Assembly: GCF_030538655.1 (NCBI RefSeq)
Contig: NZ_JAUNTO010000013.1
Location: 27,336-91,335, forward strand
Length of the DNA stretch: 64,000 nt
Reading direction: 5' to 3'
From: Paracoccus sp. (in: a-proteobacteria)
GTDB lineage: Bacteria > Pseudomonadota > Alphaproteobacteria > Rhodobacterales > Rhodobacteraceae
This document shows positions 18,944-27,933 of the stretch, piece after piece; position 1 is the first letter of the stretch; each line of letters starts with the position of its first letter. The notes under the pieces were generated by a model, which had not been told where the DNA came from, ran no database searches, and worked only from the letters and a program-made list of their open reading frames with translations. A program made the position numbers and the translations under genes.

Positions 18944-19418
18944 ATCGCAACGCCGCCAACCGCCGCAACAGATCGCCGTGCAGCGCCCGCCGTTCATCCG
19001 GCGTCAGAAACGCGCCCAGCTCCAATTCACGCTGACCATCGGTCAGGATCAGATAATCCTCGACCGGACCTGCCCGCAGCACCGGACGCACCCAATAGCT
19101 GTTGGCCTGCCAGTGACGATCCGCCCGGCCCGGATCACGGCGAGTCAGACTGACCTGATCGCGGGTCAGTGTCAGGACTTCCTGCGTCCGACCCGTGCGA
19201 TAGCTGCGCCCGATGGCGAACCACAGCCCCCACAGCGCAAGCCCGGTAAAAGGCAGCAACCCCCACAGGATCGACGTCCCGACCACAGCGATCAGCGGCA
19301 GGCACAGGGCCACCGCCGTCACCCCGATCACCCAGACAAACCCTCGCACCGACAGCGAGCGATAGGGCCAGGCGGTAAGTTGCGCTCCGCCGGGGCTGTC
19401 CTGCCATTCATAGGGCAT
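18942..19418 (-). CDS. DUF2244 family membrane protein
   Basis: The 158-residue protein begins MPYEWQDSPGGAQLTAWPY and has two hydrophobic segments (about 24-45 and 48-68) followed by a soluble domain with HWQANSYWVRPVL and ELGAFLTPDERRAL, matching DUF2244 proteins of unknown function. Its start lies inside the end of the VOC gene (11-bp overlap), suggesting translational coupling. Confidence 0.85.
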   Translation of the reverse strand: MPYEWQDSPGGAQLTAWPYRSLSVRGFVWVIGVTAVALCLPLIAVVGTSILWGLLPFTGLALWGLWFAIGRSYRTGRTQEVLTLTRDQVSLTRRDPGRADRHWQANSYWVRPVLRAGPVEDYLILTDGQRELELGAFLTPDERRALHGDLLRRLAALR

Positions 19419-19845
19419 GGGAGTGCAGCGAAGGGTGGATGTCCAAGGGCTGACAGAAACGCAGATAATATCCGTCCGGGTCGGCCACGATGAACTGCCG
19501 CTGGCCAAGCTCTGTATCGCCCGCACGATACCATTTCTCTTCCGGTTCCAGGATCAAAGGCCAGCCCCGCGCGGTCAGCGCATCCAAAAGCGGCTGGATG
19601 TCATCCAGCGTGATCTCAAGGTTCATGCCACGCCCCAAAGGGCGGTCTCCCGGCGTCAGCGTCGCGTCAAAATTTCGCCCGACGGACAGCGCGTCGATCA
19701 TCAACTCGGCACCGCCAAGGCGCAGATAGGCAAAGCGGTCCTCGGGACGGTCATAGACCACCTGCCAGCCCAGAATGTCACAGTAGAACCGCCGCGAGGC
19801 GCCGAAATCCGTGACGGTCAGTTCGGGGACCAGTGATGGCATCAA
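19408..19845 (-). CDS. Single-domain VOC (bleomycin-resistance-like) protein
   Basis: The 145-residue protein shows one complete VOC module: PSLVPELTVTDFGASRRFYC, then LGGAELMIDAL, EITLDD and QRQFIVADPDGYYLRFCQ. Such proteins bind metals or small hydrophobic compounds; the ligand is not evident. It overlaps the DUF2244 gene and lies upstream of it in the same direction. Confidence 0.85.
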   Translation of the reverse strand: MMPSLVPELTVTDFGASRRFYCDILGWQVVYDRPEDRFAYLRLGGAELMIDALSVGRNFDATLTPGDRPLGRGMNLEITLDDIQPLLDALTARGWPLILEPEEKWYRAGDTELGQRQFIVADPDGYYLRFCQPLDIHPSLHSHAL

Positions 19846-19857
19846 TGCCCTCTTATG

Positions 19858-19886
19858 AAAAAGCCCCGCATCTCTGCGGGGCTTTG
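19858..19886 (-). terminator. Rho-independent terminator of ctaD
   Basis: The stem AAAGCCCCGC-ATCTCT-GCGGGGCTTT is followed on the minus strand by a T-tract (CTTTTTC). It lies between ctaD and the VOC gene. Confidence 0.85.
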
Positions 19887-19903
19887 ATTAACGTCCACCC
19901 GGA

Positions 19904-21667
<1,764 letters not shown>

Positions 21668-21740
21668 TCACATGCCGGATCAGACATGGGTCGCAGTCCC
21701 CCTCTGTCGCCACAGTGCCGCAGGTCGCTAAACCGCTCTC

Positions 21741-21786
21741 ATCTTCTGTCCTGAAATATCCCGGAGGTGCGGGGGCTGGCCCCCGC
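21741..21786. repeat. AAATATCCC element between ctaD and the cytochrome c gene
   Basis: CTGAAATATCCCGGAGG is followed by GGGGGC-TG-GCCCCC. The whole 314-bp gap (21578-21891) holds only this element and the cytochrome terminator; no gene was seen. Confidence 0.5.
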
Positions 21787-21837
21787 TGCGGCGCGGATCG
21801 TCAGGGCAAACCGCATGTTCGCGCCCGCCCGCGCAAT

Positions 21838-21869
21838 GAAAACCCCCGCAGGCGCAAGGCATGCGGGGG
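21838..21869 (-). terminator. Terminator of the cytochrome c gene
   Basis: The stem CCCCCGCA/TGCGGGGG (21843-21850 with 21862-21869) is followed on the minus strand by TTTTC. Confidence 0.75.
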
Positions 21870-21891
21870 AGCAAATGCCGTGGCGGCGGGG

Positions 21892-22314
21892 TCAGTGCGC
21901 GCCGTGCTGCGCCAGAAAGGCCACGACGTCGGCCTGACCACGGGCCAGCTTGAAGGTCATTTTGGTTTTCAGGCTGGGATCGCCGACTTTCTCTTCGGTG
22001 TATTTGTTCGGGTCGGTAATATAGCCGATCAGGTCTTCCTGCGTCCAGACTTCGCCAGCCTCACCTAACTTGATCAGCGCGTCGGAATATTTGAACCCTT
22101 CCTCGGACCCGGCCTTGCGCCCGACGATACCATAGAGGTTCGGCCCGGTCGTGCCGCCCTTTACAATGTCGGTGCCCGCGTCGTCGCGGATCATGTGGCA
22201 GGCGCGGCATTTCTTGAATTCGTTCTCGCCCTTGGCAGGGTCGCCCGCCTCTTGCGCGAAAACGGGGGCGGTCATCGTCAACATGGCGAGAGAGGCGAAG
22301 ATCGTGGCTTTCAT
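21892..22314 (-). CDS. cycA: Periplasmic class I cytochrome c (c550/c2 type)
   Basis: The 140-residue precursor has a signal peptide (residues 1-20, ending PVFA), a single heme site CRACH at 36-40 and the distal methionine at 119 in KTKMTF. The loop GGTTGPNLYGIVGRKAGSEE and the ending ADVVAFLAQHG strongly resemble Paracoccus cytochrome c550, which carries electrons from the bc1 complex to cytochrome oxidase. From memory, a ctaD-type gene is also close to the c550 gene in Paracoccus denitrificans. It precedes ctaD in the same direction but has its own terminator. Confidence 0.9.
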   Translation of the reverse strand: MKATIFASLAMLTMTAPVFAQEAGDPAKGENEFKKCRACHMIRDDAGTDIVKGGTTGPNLYGIVGRKAGSEEGFKYSDALIKLGEAGEVWTQEDLIGYITDPNKYTEEKVGDPSLKTKMTFKLARGQADVVAFLAQHGAH

Positions 22315-22452
22315 GGCTTTGTCCTAACGAACTGCGATTCGGGGATTTGTGCCCCCCAGACGCAGATTGTTAGCACCACGCCGGGACGCCGCAACACTCA
22401 AATCCGGCCATGCAGATGCCGTCAGCGGCTTGTCGCGGGAATATGATGGCAC

Positions 22453-23100
22453 CTATCCGGGAAAGTGCCGGGCAAAGGTGGCGCGCAGGGCCACGTCCAG
22501 ATCATCCATCCCCACCGGCAGGCCCAGATCGACAAGACTGGTCACGCCATGCCCGGAAATGCCGCAGGGCACGATGCCGGCGTAATGGCCAAGGTCGGGT
22601 TCGACATTGATCGAGATGCCGTGAAAGCTGATCCATTTGCGCAGCTTGATGCCGATGGCGGCGATCTTGTCATCGCGGGGCGAGCCATCGGGCAGGGCGG
22701 GCTTGTCAGGGCGCGCGACCCAGACGCCCACCCGGCCATCGCGGATTTCGCCCCGGATGCCGAATTCCGCCAGCGCGTCGATGACCCAGTTTTCCAGCCC
22801 GGTGACAAAGGCGCGAATGTCGCGCCCGCGCCGGTTCAGGTCCAGCATCACATAGGCGATCCGCTGCCCCGGCCCATGATAGGTATATTGCCCGCCGCGC
22901 CCGGTTTCATGCACCGGAAAGCGGCGGTCCAGCAGATCACCGGCTCTGGCGCTGGTCCCGGCGGTATACAGTGGCGGGTGCTCGACCAGCCAGATGGCCT
23001 CGTCCGCGGTGTCCGCCGCAATGGCCGCCACCCGCGCTTCCATGAACGCCACCGCCTGATGATAATCGGTCAGGCCCGTTGATGTGATCCATTCCACCAT
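22453..23100 (-). CDS. lipB: Octanoyl-[acyl-carrier-protein]--protein octanoyltransferase
   Basis: LipB moves octanoyl groups from ACP to lipoyl domains, the first step of lipoate assembly. The 215-residue protein has [12 protein letters not shown] (68-79), the catalytic lysine in [10 protein letters not shown] and the catalytic cysteine at 179 in GIVPCGI. An 8-bp inverted repeat (CGCGGATG, 23142-23149 with 23165-23172) lies upstream between it and tRNA-Leu. Confidence 0.95.
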   Translation of the reverse strand: MVEWITSTGLTDYHQAVAFMEARVAAIAADTADEAIWLVEHPPLYTAGTSARAGDLLDRRFPVHETGRGGQYTYHGPGQRIAYVMLDLNRRGRDIRAFVTGLENWVIDALAEFGIRGEIRDGRVGVWVARPDKPALPDGSPRDDKIAAIGIKLRKWISFHGISINVEPDLGHYAGIVPCGISGHGVTSLVDLGLPVGMDDLDVALRATFARHFPG

Positions 23101-23141
23101 GGGCGCGGATTGGCCCAGCCTCGCCGCCGCGTCAATCCCCG

Positions 23142-23172
23142 CGCGGATGCACGAATCCTCTTTTCATCCGCG
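23142..23172. repeat. Inverted repeat between lipB and tRNA-Leu
   Basis: CGCGGATG and CATCCGCG form an 8-bp stem with a 15-base loop. It may be a hairpin in the lipB leader or an operator; the role is unknown. Confidence 0.35.
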
Positions 23173-23209
23173 TGCGGCTGTTTTATGACCCCGCCCACTG
23201 CCCGAAGAT

Positions 23210-23296
23210 GCGGTCGTGGCGGAATTGGTAGACGCGCAGCGTTGAGGTCGCTGTTCCTTAACCGGAGTGGAAGTTCGAGTCTTCTCGACCGCACCA
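23210..23296 (+). tRNA. tRNA-Leu (anticodon GAG)
   Basis: The acceptor stem GCGGTCG pairs with CGACCGC, the anticodon arm CAGCG-TTGAGGT-CGCTG shows GAG, a long variable arm is present as expected for leucine tRNA, and CCA is encoded at 23294-23296. Its last bases form the left attachment site of an integrated element. Confidence 0.97.
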
Positions 23297-23297
23297 T
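23282..23297 (+). repeat. Left attachment site (attL) in tRNA-Leu
   Basis: This copy of the 16-bp TTCTCGACCGCACCAT repeat leaves the tRNA complete. The second copy is at 30020. Confidence 0.88.
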
Positions 23298-23308
23298 TTA
23301 GTTTCGTT

Positions 23309-23334
23309 AAGCCCCTGCTATCGTGGGGGCTTTT
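23309..23334 (+). terminator. Terminator downstream of tRNA-Leu, provided by the element
   Basis: AAGCCCC-N10-GGGGCTTTT forms a stem with a T-tract. It lies just inside the element, so the inserted DNA now supplies the terminator for tRNA-Leu. Confidence 0.7.
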
Positions 23335-23352
23335 CAGTTTTCAGGCTTACTA

Positions 23353-23371
23353 TTCCACCCGTCATTCCACC
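23353..23371. repeat. Left pair of direct repeats, probable integrase arm sites
   Basis: TTCCACC-N5-TTCCACC lies 56 bases inside attL. The same arrangement with the same 5-base spacer is found at 29891-29909, near the other end. Confidence 0.5.
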
Positions 23372-23392
23372 GAAGGCCACGGGCTTTCCGTC

Positions 23393-23593
23393 TCATTTCG
23401 GCATACCAGCATACACCCGATGGCTGATCTTGAGGGCTTCGCGCTGCGCCCGCACGGCTTCGCGCACGCCGATGAAATCGCCTTCGCTTGTCTCGATTGA
23501 GGCGATGGCCATTTTCAGGAACCGGATCACCTGTTCGCAATCCTCCTCCATCATGATCCGGCCTGCGGCCCGAGGGTCGTGTATCATGGTCAT
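23393..23593 (-). CDS. Small unknown protein of the element
   Basis: The 66-residue product reads MTMIHDPRAAGRIMMEEDCE, then QVIRFLKMAIASIETSEGDF and ends with AGMPK. It looks mostly helical and I do not recognise a family. Its ATG overlaps the TGA of the upstream 33-codon frame by four bases (ATGA), suggesting coupled translation. The frame is open upstream but without sensible coding character. Confidence 0.55.
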   Translation of the reverse strand: MTMIHDPRAAGRIMMEEDCEQVIRFLKMAIASIETSEGDFIGVREAVRAQREALKISHRVYAGMPK

Positions 23594-23691
23594 GTTCTGC
23601 CTGCCTTCTTCGCATCGAGGATGGCGCGCAAGATCGCGGCGGCGATGGCTGCGCTTGGGATCGGGGCCTGCGTGGCGGGGAAGATGGTCAT
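23590..23691 (-). CDS. Very small unknown protein (33 residues) of the element
   Basis: The frame reads MTIFPATQAPIPSAAIAAAI and ends with LDAKKAGRT. It overlaps both its neighbours by ATGA, upstream with the fragment ending at 23688 and downstream with the 66-residue gene. This nested arrangement supports it, although the size alone does not. Confidence 0.45.
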   Translation of the reverse strand: MTIFPATQAPIPSAAIAAAILRAILDAKKAGRT

Positions 23692-23771
23692 GCTGCCAGC
23701 ACCCCCTTCGCCTTGCGCAGAGCGGCGCGCAGGTAGCCGCGGGCTTCCTCGGCCTGCCAGTGCTGCGGCTG
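23688..23771 (-). pseudogene. C-terminal half of a small gene split by inversion
   Basis: Codons from 23771 to the TGA at 23688 read QPQHWQAEEARGYL, then RAALRKAKGVLAA. Upstream of 23772 the frame continues only as antisense of another fragment. The missing first half, with start codon and ribosome site, is at 25300-25404 on the plus strand; joining the two at the shared CAG codon gives a 61-residue protein. The end overlaps the next frame by ATGA. Confidence 0.6.
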
Positions 23772-23927
23772 AGGCCGCACCACATCCGCACGATCATGGC
23801 CGTGGATGAGGTCTGGATGGAACACACCATTCAGGCGATGAAACAGCCCCCCGAGGGCGTGAAGACCCTGCCGCAGATGTCAGCCCAGCCGCTGACCGCG
23901 AAGCTGCTGGACGTGATGATGGGATAG
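23769..23927 (+). pseudogene. C-terminal half of the tail-region gene split by inversion
   Basis: The plus-strand frame from the CTG at 23769 reads LRPHHIRTIMAVDEVWMEH, then TIQAMKQPPEGVKTLPQM and ends DVMMG before a TAG at 23927. It has no start codon or ribosome site of its own. It continues the 66-residue N-terminal piece that ends at the CTG codon 25404-25402 on the minus strand, where YCRLMQVPL would be followed by RPHHI. The composition and the DEVWMEH helix look like real coding sequence. Confidence 0.6.
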
Positions 23928-23939
23928 GGCAGGATGCGT

Positions 23940-24965
23940 CTACTTGTCCTTTGGTTTGGTTCGCGCAGCCTTTGATGTGGCTATCCGTTCATCGGCAGCG
24001 AGTTTTCGGGCAGTTTTTCGCAGCGCATCGAAGCGCTCATACTCGCGGACTGCGTGTGCGTCTGCATTGCGCCGCTGCACGGTTCCGCCGTCTCTTAGCA
24101 CAGTCCGACCTAAGCCGAGCAGTTGATTGTCCATCAGCCGCTTCGCATCATCCATGACAACAAGTCGTCCCAAATCCAACTGATCCTCAAAGACGGTAAG
24201 AAGGATATCTGTCAGCCGGTTTAACTCTCTAATCTCGGTTTCTGAGAGGTAGTTCTTAGAGATCGTTACGTCTGCCTTGCGGATGTTGTCGTTCGGCCAT
24301 GACACAAGGCCCATGTTAGCCGCGCGATGATCTGCTCGACTGCGAACTACCTCTGAGGGTGTTTGAGACACCACTGCATAGACCATCTTGGCCTGCATAT
24401 ACCGGAAGAACCGCTGCCCTGTCTCTTGTTTGCCGTCATAGTCTTGGCAGAGCGAACAGATACGCTGAAGTTCGGCGTAGAGGTTGGCTTCATCCGAACG
24501 GATATCGCGGATGATTTCGCGCAGTTCACGGATGCGATCAAGGTTCCCTGCTTGCTTGAGCCGAGGGGCATCAACGACAAAACCCTTTTTCGCATACTGA
24601 ACAAGCACGCCAGTGGCCCAGCGCCTGAATATGGTCGCTTGTGCCGAAGACACCCTATAGCCAACCGAGATCACCATATCCAAGCTGTAGAGAGTCGCCG
24701 GTCGGCCATTGGTTGTTTGCATTTTTTGCAAAGAACTTGATTCGTCCAGTTCTCCGTCCTCTAGCACGTTTCCTATGTGCCTTGAAATTGTTGACACATC
24801 GCGCCCAAAGAGTTCACCGATCTGAGCTTGACTCATCCAGAGGGTTTCTCCCTCGAATCTGATGTCAAGGCGCAAACCCTTATCTGTCGAGTAGACAAGA
24901 AAGCGGTCGCCTGTCCGCTCATCCTCAACCAGATGAACGGGTGTGTTCTCGTCGTCATCGTTCAT
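23940..24965 (-). CDS. RhuM-family protein
   Basis: The 341-residue protein resembles the virulence RhuM family, named from Salmonella pathogenicity island 3. The N-terminal part has RFEGETLWMSQAQIGELFGR and DVSTISRHIGNVLEDGEL, a DNA-binding-like helix-turn-helix. Then come LYSLDMVISVGYRVSSAQAT and FRRWATGVLVQYAKKGF. The middle has RFFRYMQAKMVYAVVSQTP and the C-terminus is basic. Biochemical function is unknown; relatives often occur on mobile islands. It begins 22 bases after the XRE gene on the same strand, so the two form a cassette. Local base composition is less GC-rich than the chromosome. Confidence 0.82.
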   Translation of the reverse strand: MNDDDENTPVHLVEDERTGDRFLVYSTDKGLRLDIRFEGETLWMSQAQIGELFGRDVSTISRHIGNVLEDGELDESSSLQKMQTTNGRPATLYSLDMVISVGYRVSSAQATIFRRWATGVLVQYAKKGFVVDAPRLKQAGNLDRIRELREIIRDIRSDEANLYAELQRICSLCQDYDGKQETGQRFFRYMQAKMVYAVVSQTPSEVVRSRADHRAANMGLVSWPNDNIRKADVTISKNYLSETEIRELNRLTDILLTVFEDQLDLGRLVVMDDAKRLMDNQLLGLGRTVLRDGGTVQRRNADAHAVREYERFDALRKTARKLAADERIATSKAARTKPKDK

Positions 24966-24987
24966 GACAGGATCCTATTCTTAAATT

Positions 24988-25218
24988 TCAAAACTGCTTC
25001 CGCAGCCGGACCCCAGCCCCGCCGCCATTCTCTTCAATGAACTCGACCCCAGCGGCTTCGAGGGCCGCACGGATCGCGGCGATGGCCTGATCCGAAACGA
25101 CCCGGCGTTCTTTCTCGAAATCAACCACGGTGGACAGTCCTAAGCCTGCCGCCGCAGCGAGGTCAGGCTGTTTCATATTCAGCATCGCGCGAGCGCCACG
25201 GCATTGCGTTGGGGTCAT
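24988..25218 (-). CDS. XRE-family helix-turn-helix regulator
   Basis: The 76-residue protein has a single XRE-type HTH (ARAMLNMKQPDLAAAAGLGL, then STVVDFEKERR) and the short tail AALEAAGVEFIEENGGG seen in many small alphaproteobacterial regulators. It probably represses its own promoter, where two similar inverted repeats (25222 and 25260) lie. It is followed by the RhuM gene and is divergent from the split small gene starting at 25300. Confidence 0.85.
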   Translation of the reverse strand: MTPTQCRGARAMLNMKQPDLAAAAGLGLSTVVDFEKERRVVSDQAIAAIRAALEAAGVEFIEENGGGAGVRLRKQF

Positions 25219-25221
25219 TTA

Positions 25222-25277
25222 CAACATTTTCTGTTGACGGCATGGCTAGCCGTGCTTATCAATATTAACTGTTGATA
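25222..25277. promoter_or_regulatory. Pair of candidate XRE operators
   Basis: CAACA-TTTTC-TGTTG (25222-25236) and CAATA-TTAAC-TGTTG (25260-25274, inside a longer TATCAA...TTGATA repeat ending at 25277) agree at 12 of 15 bases. They lie between the divergent starts of the XRE gene and the split small gene, the usual place for phage-type repressor sites. Confidence 0.55.
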
Positions 25278-25599
25278 CCCTAACCGCAAGGACATGACAA
25301 TGCGAACGAACCCGATTCACGGGGCTGGCCCCGGCTTGCCTATCGCCATCATCGAGGAAATCCACGACTGCATCGCGCTGGCGCTGGACGCCACCGAAGG
25401 CCAGGGGCACCTGCATCAGCCGGCAATAGGCGTCGATTGCCTGCCAGCTGATCGGGTCCGGCCCGTGCGGCCCGCAGGTGCGGGCACGGTTCAGGGCGAG
25501 GAACGCCTCCACCACCGGATCGCTGCCTTCGGGAAACCGGGCGGGCTTGTGTTCCAGTATGGCCTTGAATGTGGCGCAGATGGCTTTCTCGTGTTTCAT
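25246..25599 (-). CDS. Chimeric frame: N-terminal half of a tail-region protein plus inversion-derived tail
   Basis: The ATG at 25599 starts one base after the tape-measure stop and behind AGAGGATGA. Residues 1-66, MKHEKAICATFKAILEHKPA through ISWQAIDAYCRLMQVPL, look like a phage tail-assembly or structural protein. From residue 67 on (AFGGVQRQRD and beyond) the frame is antisense to the split small gene, so this part is likely junk. The true ending seems to be at 23772-23927. By chance both versions are 117 residues long. Confidence 0.6.
   Translation of the reverse strand: MKHEKAICATFKAILEHKPARFPEGSDPVVEAFLALNRARTCGPHGPDPISWQAIDAYCRLMQVPLAFGGVQRQRDAVVDFLDDGDRQAGASPVNRVRSHCHVLAVRVSTVNIDKHG
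25300..25404 (+). pseudogene. N-terminal half of a small gene split by inversion
   Basis: The ATG at 25300 follows AAGGA at a 7-base distance and opens a frame reading MRTNPIHGAGPGLPIAIIEE, then IHDCIALALDATEGQ up to the breakpoint at 25404. Beyond that the frame is simply antisense of the neighbouring minus-strand gene. Joined to 23771-23688 it gives a 61-residue helical protein. It is divergent from XRE and under the same operators, so it may have been an early or cro-like operon head. Confidence 0.6.
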
Positions 25600-25600
25600 C

Positions 25601-27823
25601 TCATCCTCTGGGGTAGCGCGTGGCATGGCCCACTTTCTGGGTGAAGGTGCGGTCATACTGCCGCAGGCCCTCGCGCGTGATCTCGATGCTCTGACCCTTG
25701 GCCTGCTCAAGGATCTGCGCCTCGAGGCCCGCTGACAGGGCGATCTTGATCGTGCTGGTCCCGCCGCCGGCTGCCGCAGGTGCGGGGATGCCGACCGGGC
25801 CGCCCTGGGCATAGCCCCGGCTGGCCGCGCTGTGCATGGCCTCGAGGTTCCGCACCCCGATCCGCTTCACCGCGTCCGCGCTGAACACATATTCGCCCCG
25901 GTGGACGATGCCCGCCGGTTCCAGTATGCCGCCCGTGCCGGTAAAGCCGCCATCCGAGAAGCCGATGGCTGTGGCCAGCCCGCCCATACCCGGCAAAGCC
26001 ATCATGCCTTTGACGAATTGCATCTTCGCGGCTTCCATCAGCAGCCGGGCAACGGCTTCCCGGGCGCTGTTCGCGCCTTCCAGCATTGCCCCGAAGATGC
26101 CTTCCAGTGCCTGTTTGCCGCGCTCGGATTGTTCCTGCACCTTGCGCATCCGCTCGGCGGCTTCCTCGGCCTTGGCGCCAGCGGTGACATAGGCTTCGGC
26201 CAGTTTATCGACCTCAGCGATCAGTTCCGGCGTCAGGGCCTTCCCGGCCTTTGTGGCCGCATGCAGCAGTTCGGCGCGCTTGCGGGCGTATTCGATGGCA
26301 TCGCCGTATTCCTTGCCGCTGGCCGCCACCGCGATCAGGGACGCCGCCTCTGCCTCAAGGGCGCGGGTGCGGTCACGGATTGCCTCGACTTCGCGCTGGA
26401 ACTCATCTGGCCGGGCCGATGCAGAACGACCGCCGCCGCCCTTGCTGCCACCTCTGCCGCCCCGGCCACCGCCGCCACGGGCCGCCTTGCCAGCCTCGCG
26501 CCGGGCATCCTCTGCGGCAAGGGCTGCCGCCGCTGCGGCTTCTGCCTCGGTCGCGGTGAGGTTCACCCCGGCATCGCTGCTGCGTTTCAGGACCGCCTCG
26601 ACCTCGCGTTGCAGCCGTAGCTGTTCGCTGGTGGCGCTGTTGCGGGCGGCCTCTGCCTCGTTGAACTTGGTAACTGCCTCGCGCTGCGCGGTCAGGCTGT
26701 CCATGCTGGCCGTCTCTGCCGCGTGACGCGCCCGCAAGGCCGCGCCCTGCTGCTGATCAGCACCTTGCCCGACCGATCCGGCAATGGCCGCGTGCATCTC
26801 CCGCGCGAGGCTGGTGACGGAGGCGATCACCCCGCCGAGGCGCTGCAACTGGCTGATGACGCCGCCGAACTGCACCCGATCCCCGGCCTCAAGTTGATCG
26901 AAGGCCGCCGTCGCGGCTTGCTCGATCTCGCCCAGCTTCTGGGAAAAGTCTTCGCCGCTGATCTCGCCGCGCTGGAACGCGGCCGTCAAATCGTCCATCT
27001 CTCTGACCGCCTCGCGCAGCGCGTCGGCGGCCTCGTCATAGCCCCAGCTGTCCAGCCGCCCGATCACGTCCAGCATCGCCATGCCGGCGGCGCGGGCCTC
27101 ATCGCCCAGCCTGACATATTCGCCCTGCAACTGGTGCAGCGCCTCGGCGTTCTGTTCGACCGCATCCCGGTTCTTCGCCAGCGCGTCATAGACCTCATCG
27201 CCGAGGATCGCCCGGCCTTCCGCCTCGTCATGGAAAACCTGATCCAGCCGCTCGCGGAAGTCGGCCAGTTCCGCGCCCGCCGCCAGCAGGCCCACGATCA
27301 GCTTCTTGCTGAACGCCGCCGCCGAGGCCGACAGCTGCGCAAACTTGCGGTCGATCTCTTCGGCCTTGCGGATCAGTTCCTCGTCCATCACCACGCCGGC
27401 ATCATGGGCAGCCTGGATCATGTCATCGATGCCGTCAGCCCCACCTTTCAGGGCATTGACCATCCGGCGCCCCACGTCGCCGAAAGCGGCCTGCGCGATG
27501 GCCAGCTTTTCCTGTTCGGTCCCGGCGCTGCGGACTGCTTCGGCGATCTCGCGCAGCATCTCCATCTGGGTCTTCATCTCGCCATTGGCGTGGCGGACGC
27601 TGATCCGGTATCGCTCGAGCGTGGTTTGCAGCGGCCCGCCGCCATGCACGGCCTCGCCCACGCGGCGGGTGAAGCGGGTCAGGGAGGCGTTGAATTCCTC
27701 GGCGCTGAACCCGGCCAACTGAAAGCCATGTTGTAACCCCTGCAGTGCCTCAAGCTGCCAGATGGCATCGCCCAGAATATGCGGGCGCTCAGCGTCCAGC
27801 AGTTTGATGGTGTCTTCTTCCAT
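25601..27823 (-). CDS. Phage tail tape-measure protein, probably missing its N-terminus
   Basis: The 740-residue protein is a long Ala/Glu-rich helical rod with the features of lambda-type tape-measure proteins. It has LAIAQAAFGDVGRRMVNALK near the start, a Gly/Arg-rich linker at about 440-470, coiled coil, and the conserved C-terminal part with MMALPGMGGLATAIGFSDGG and GIVHRGEYVFSADAVKRIG. The usual first hundred residues before this kind of domain seem absent: the protein opens MEEDTIKLLDAERPHILGDA and meets the homologous region after about 30 residues. A GAGGAATGAAC ribosome site precedes the ATG. Without other tail genes it is an orphan. Confidence 0.82.
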   Translation of the reverse strand: MEEDTIKLLDAERPHILGDAIWQLEALQGLQHGFQLAGFSAEEFNASLTRFTRRVGEAVHGGGPLQTTLERYRISVRHANGEMKTQMEMLREIAEAVRSAGTEQEKLAIAQAAFGDVGRRMVNALKGGADGIDDMIQAAHDAGVVMDEELIRKAEEIDRKFAQLSASAAAFSKKLIVGLLAAGAELADFRERLDQVFHDEAEGRAILGDEVYDALAKNRDAVEQNAEALHQLQGEYVRLGDEARAAGMAMLDVIGRLDSWGYDEAADALREAVREMDDLTAAFQRGEISGEDFSQKLGEIEQAATAAFDQLEAGDRVQFGGVISQLQRLGGVIASVTSLAREMHAAIAGSVGQGADQQQGAALRARHAAETASMDSLTAQREAVTKFNEAEAARNSATSEQLRLQREVEAVLKRSSDAGVNLTATEAEAAAAAALAAEDARREAGKAARGGGGRGGRGGSKGGGGRSASARPDEFQREVEAIRDRTRALEAEAASLIAVAASGKEYGDAIEYARKRAELLHAATKAGKALTPELIAEVDKLAEAYVTAGAKAEEAAERMRKVQEQSERGKQALEGIFGAMLEGANSAREAVARLLMEAAKMQFVKGMMALPGMGGLATAIGFSDGGFTGTGGILEPAGIVHRGEYVFSADAVKRIGVRNLEAMHSAASRGYAQGGPVGIPAPAAAGGGTSTIKIALSAGLEAQILEQAKGQSIEITREGLRQYDRTFTQKVGHATRYPRG

Positions 27824-27933
27824 TGTTCATTCCTCATGCCTTGCGGGCACGGGAGGTTCGCGCTAGACTCTGACGGTCTCGACACCGCAAATGAATAGCG
27901 CCGCCGCCCGAAGCCCACGGGTGGCGGTTTTCA

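Larger units (their letters stand above)
23772..25401. other. Inferred inverted segment of about 1,630 bp inside the element
   Basis: Each breakpoint cuts a gene: CTG at 23769-23771 on the left and CAG at 25402-25404 on the right. Turning the segment over restores two minus-strand reading frames of 117 and 61 codons, both in frame through the shared triplet. The segment contains the XRE gene, the RhuM gene, their promoter/operator region, and one half of each split gene. No longer inverted repeat was seen at the ends and no invertase gene is in the element apart from the integrase. Confidence 0.65.
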
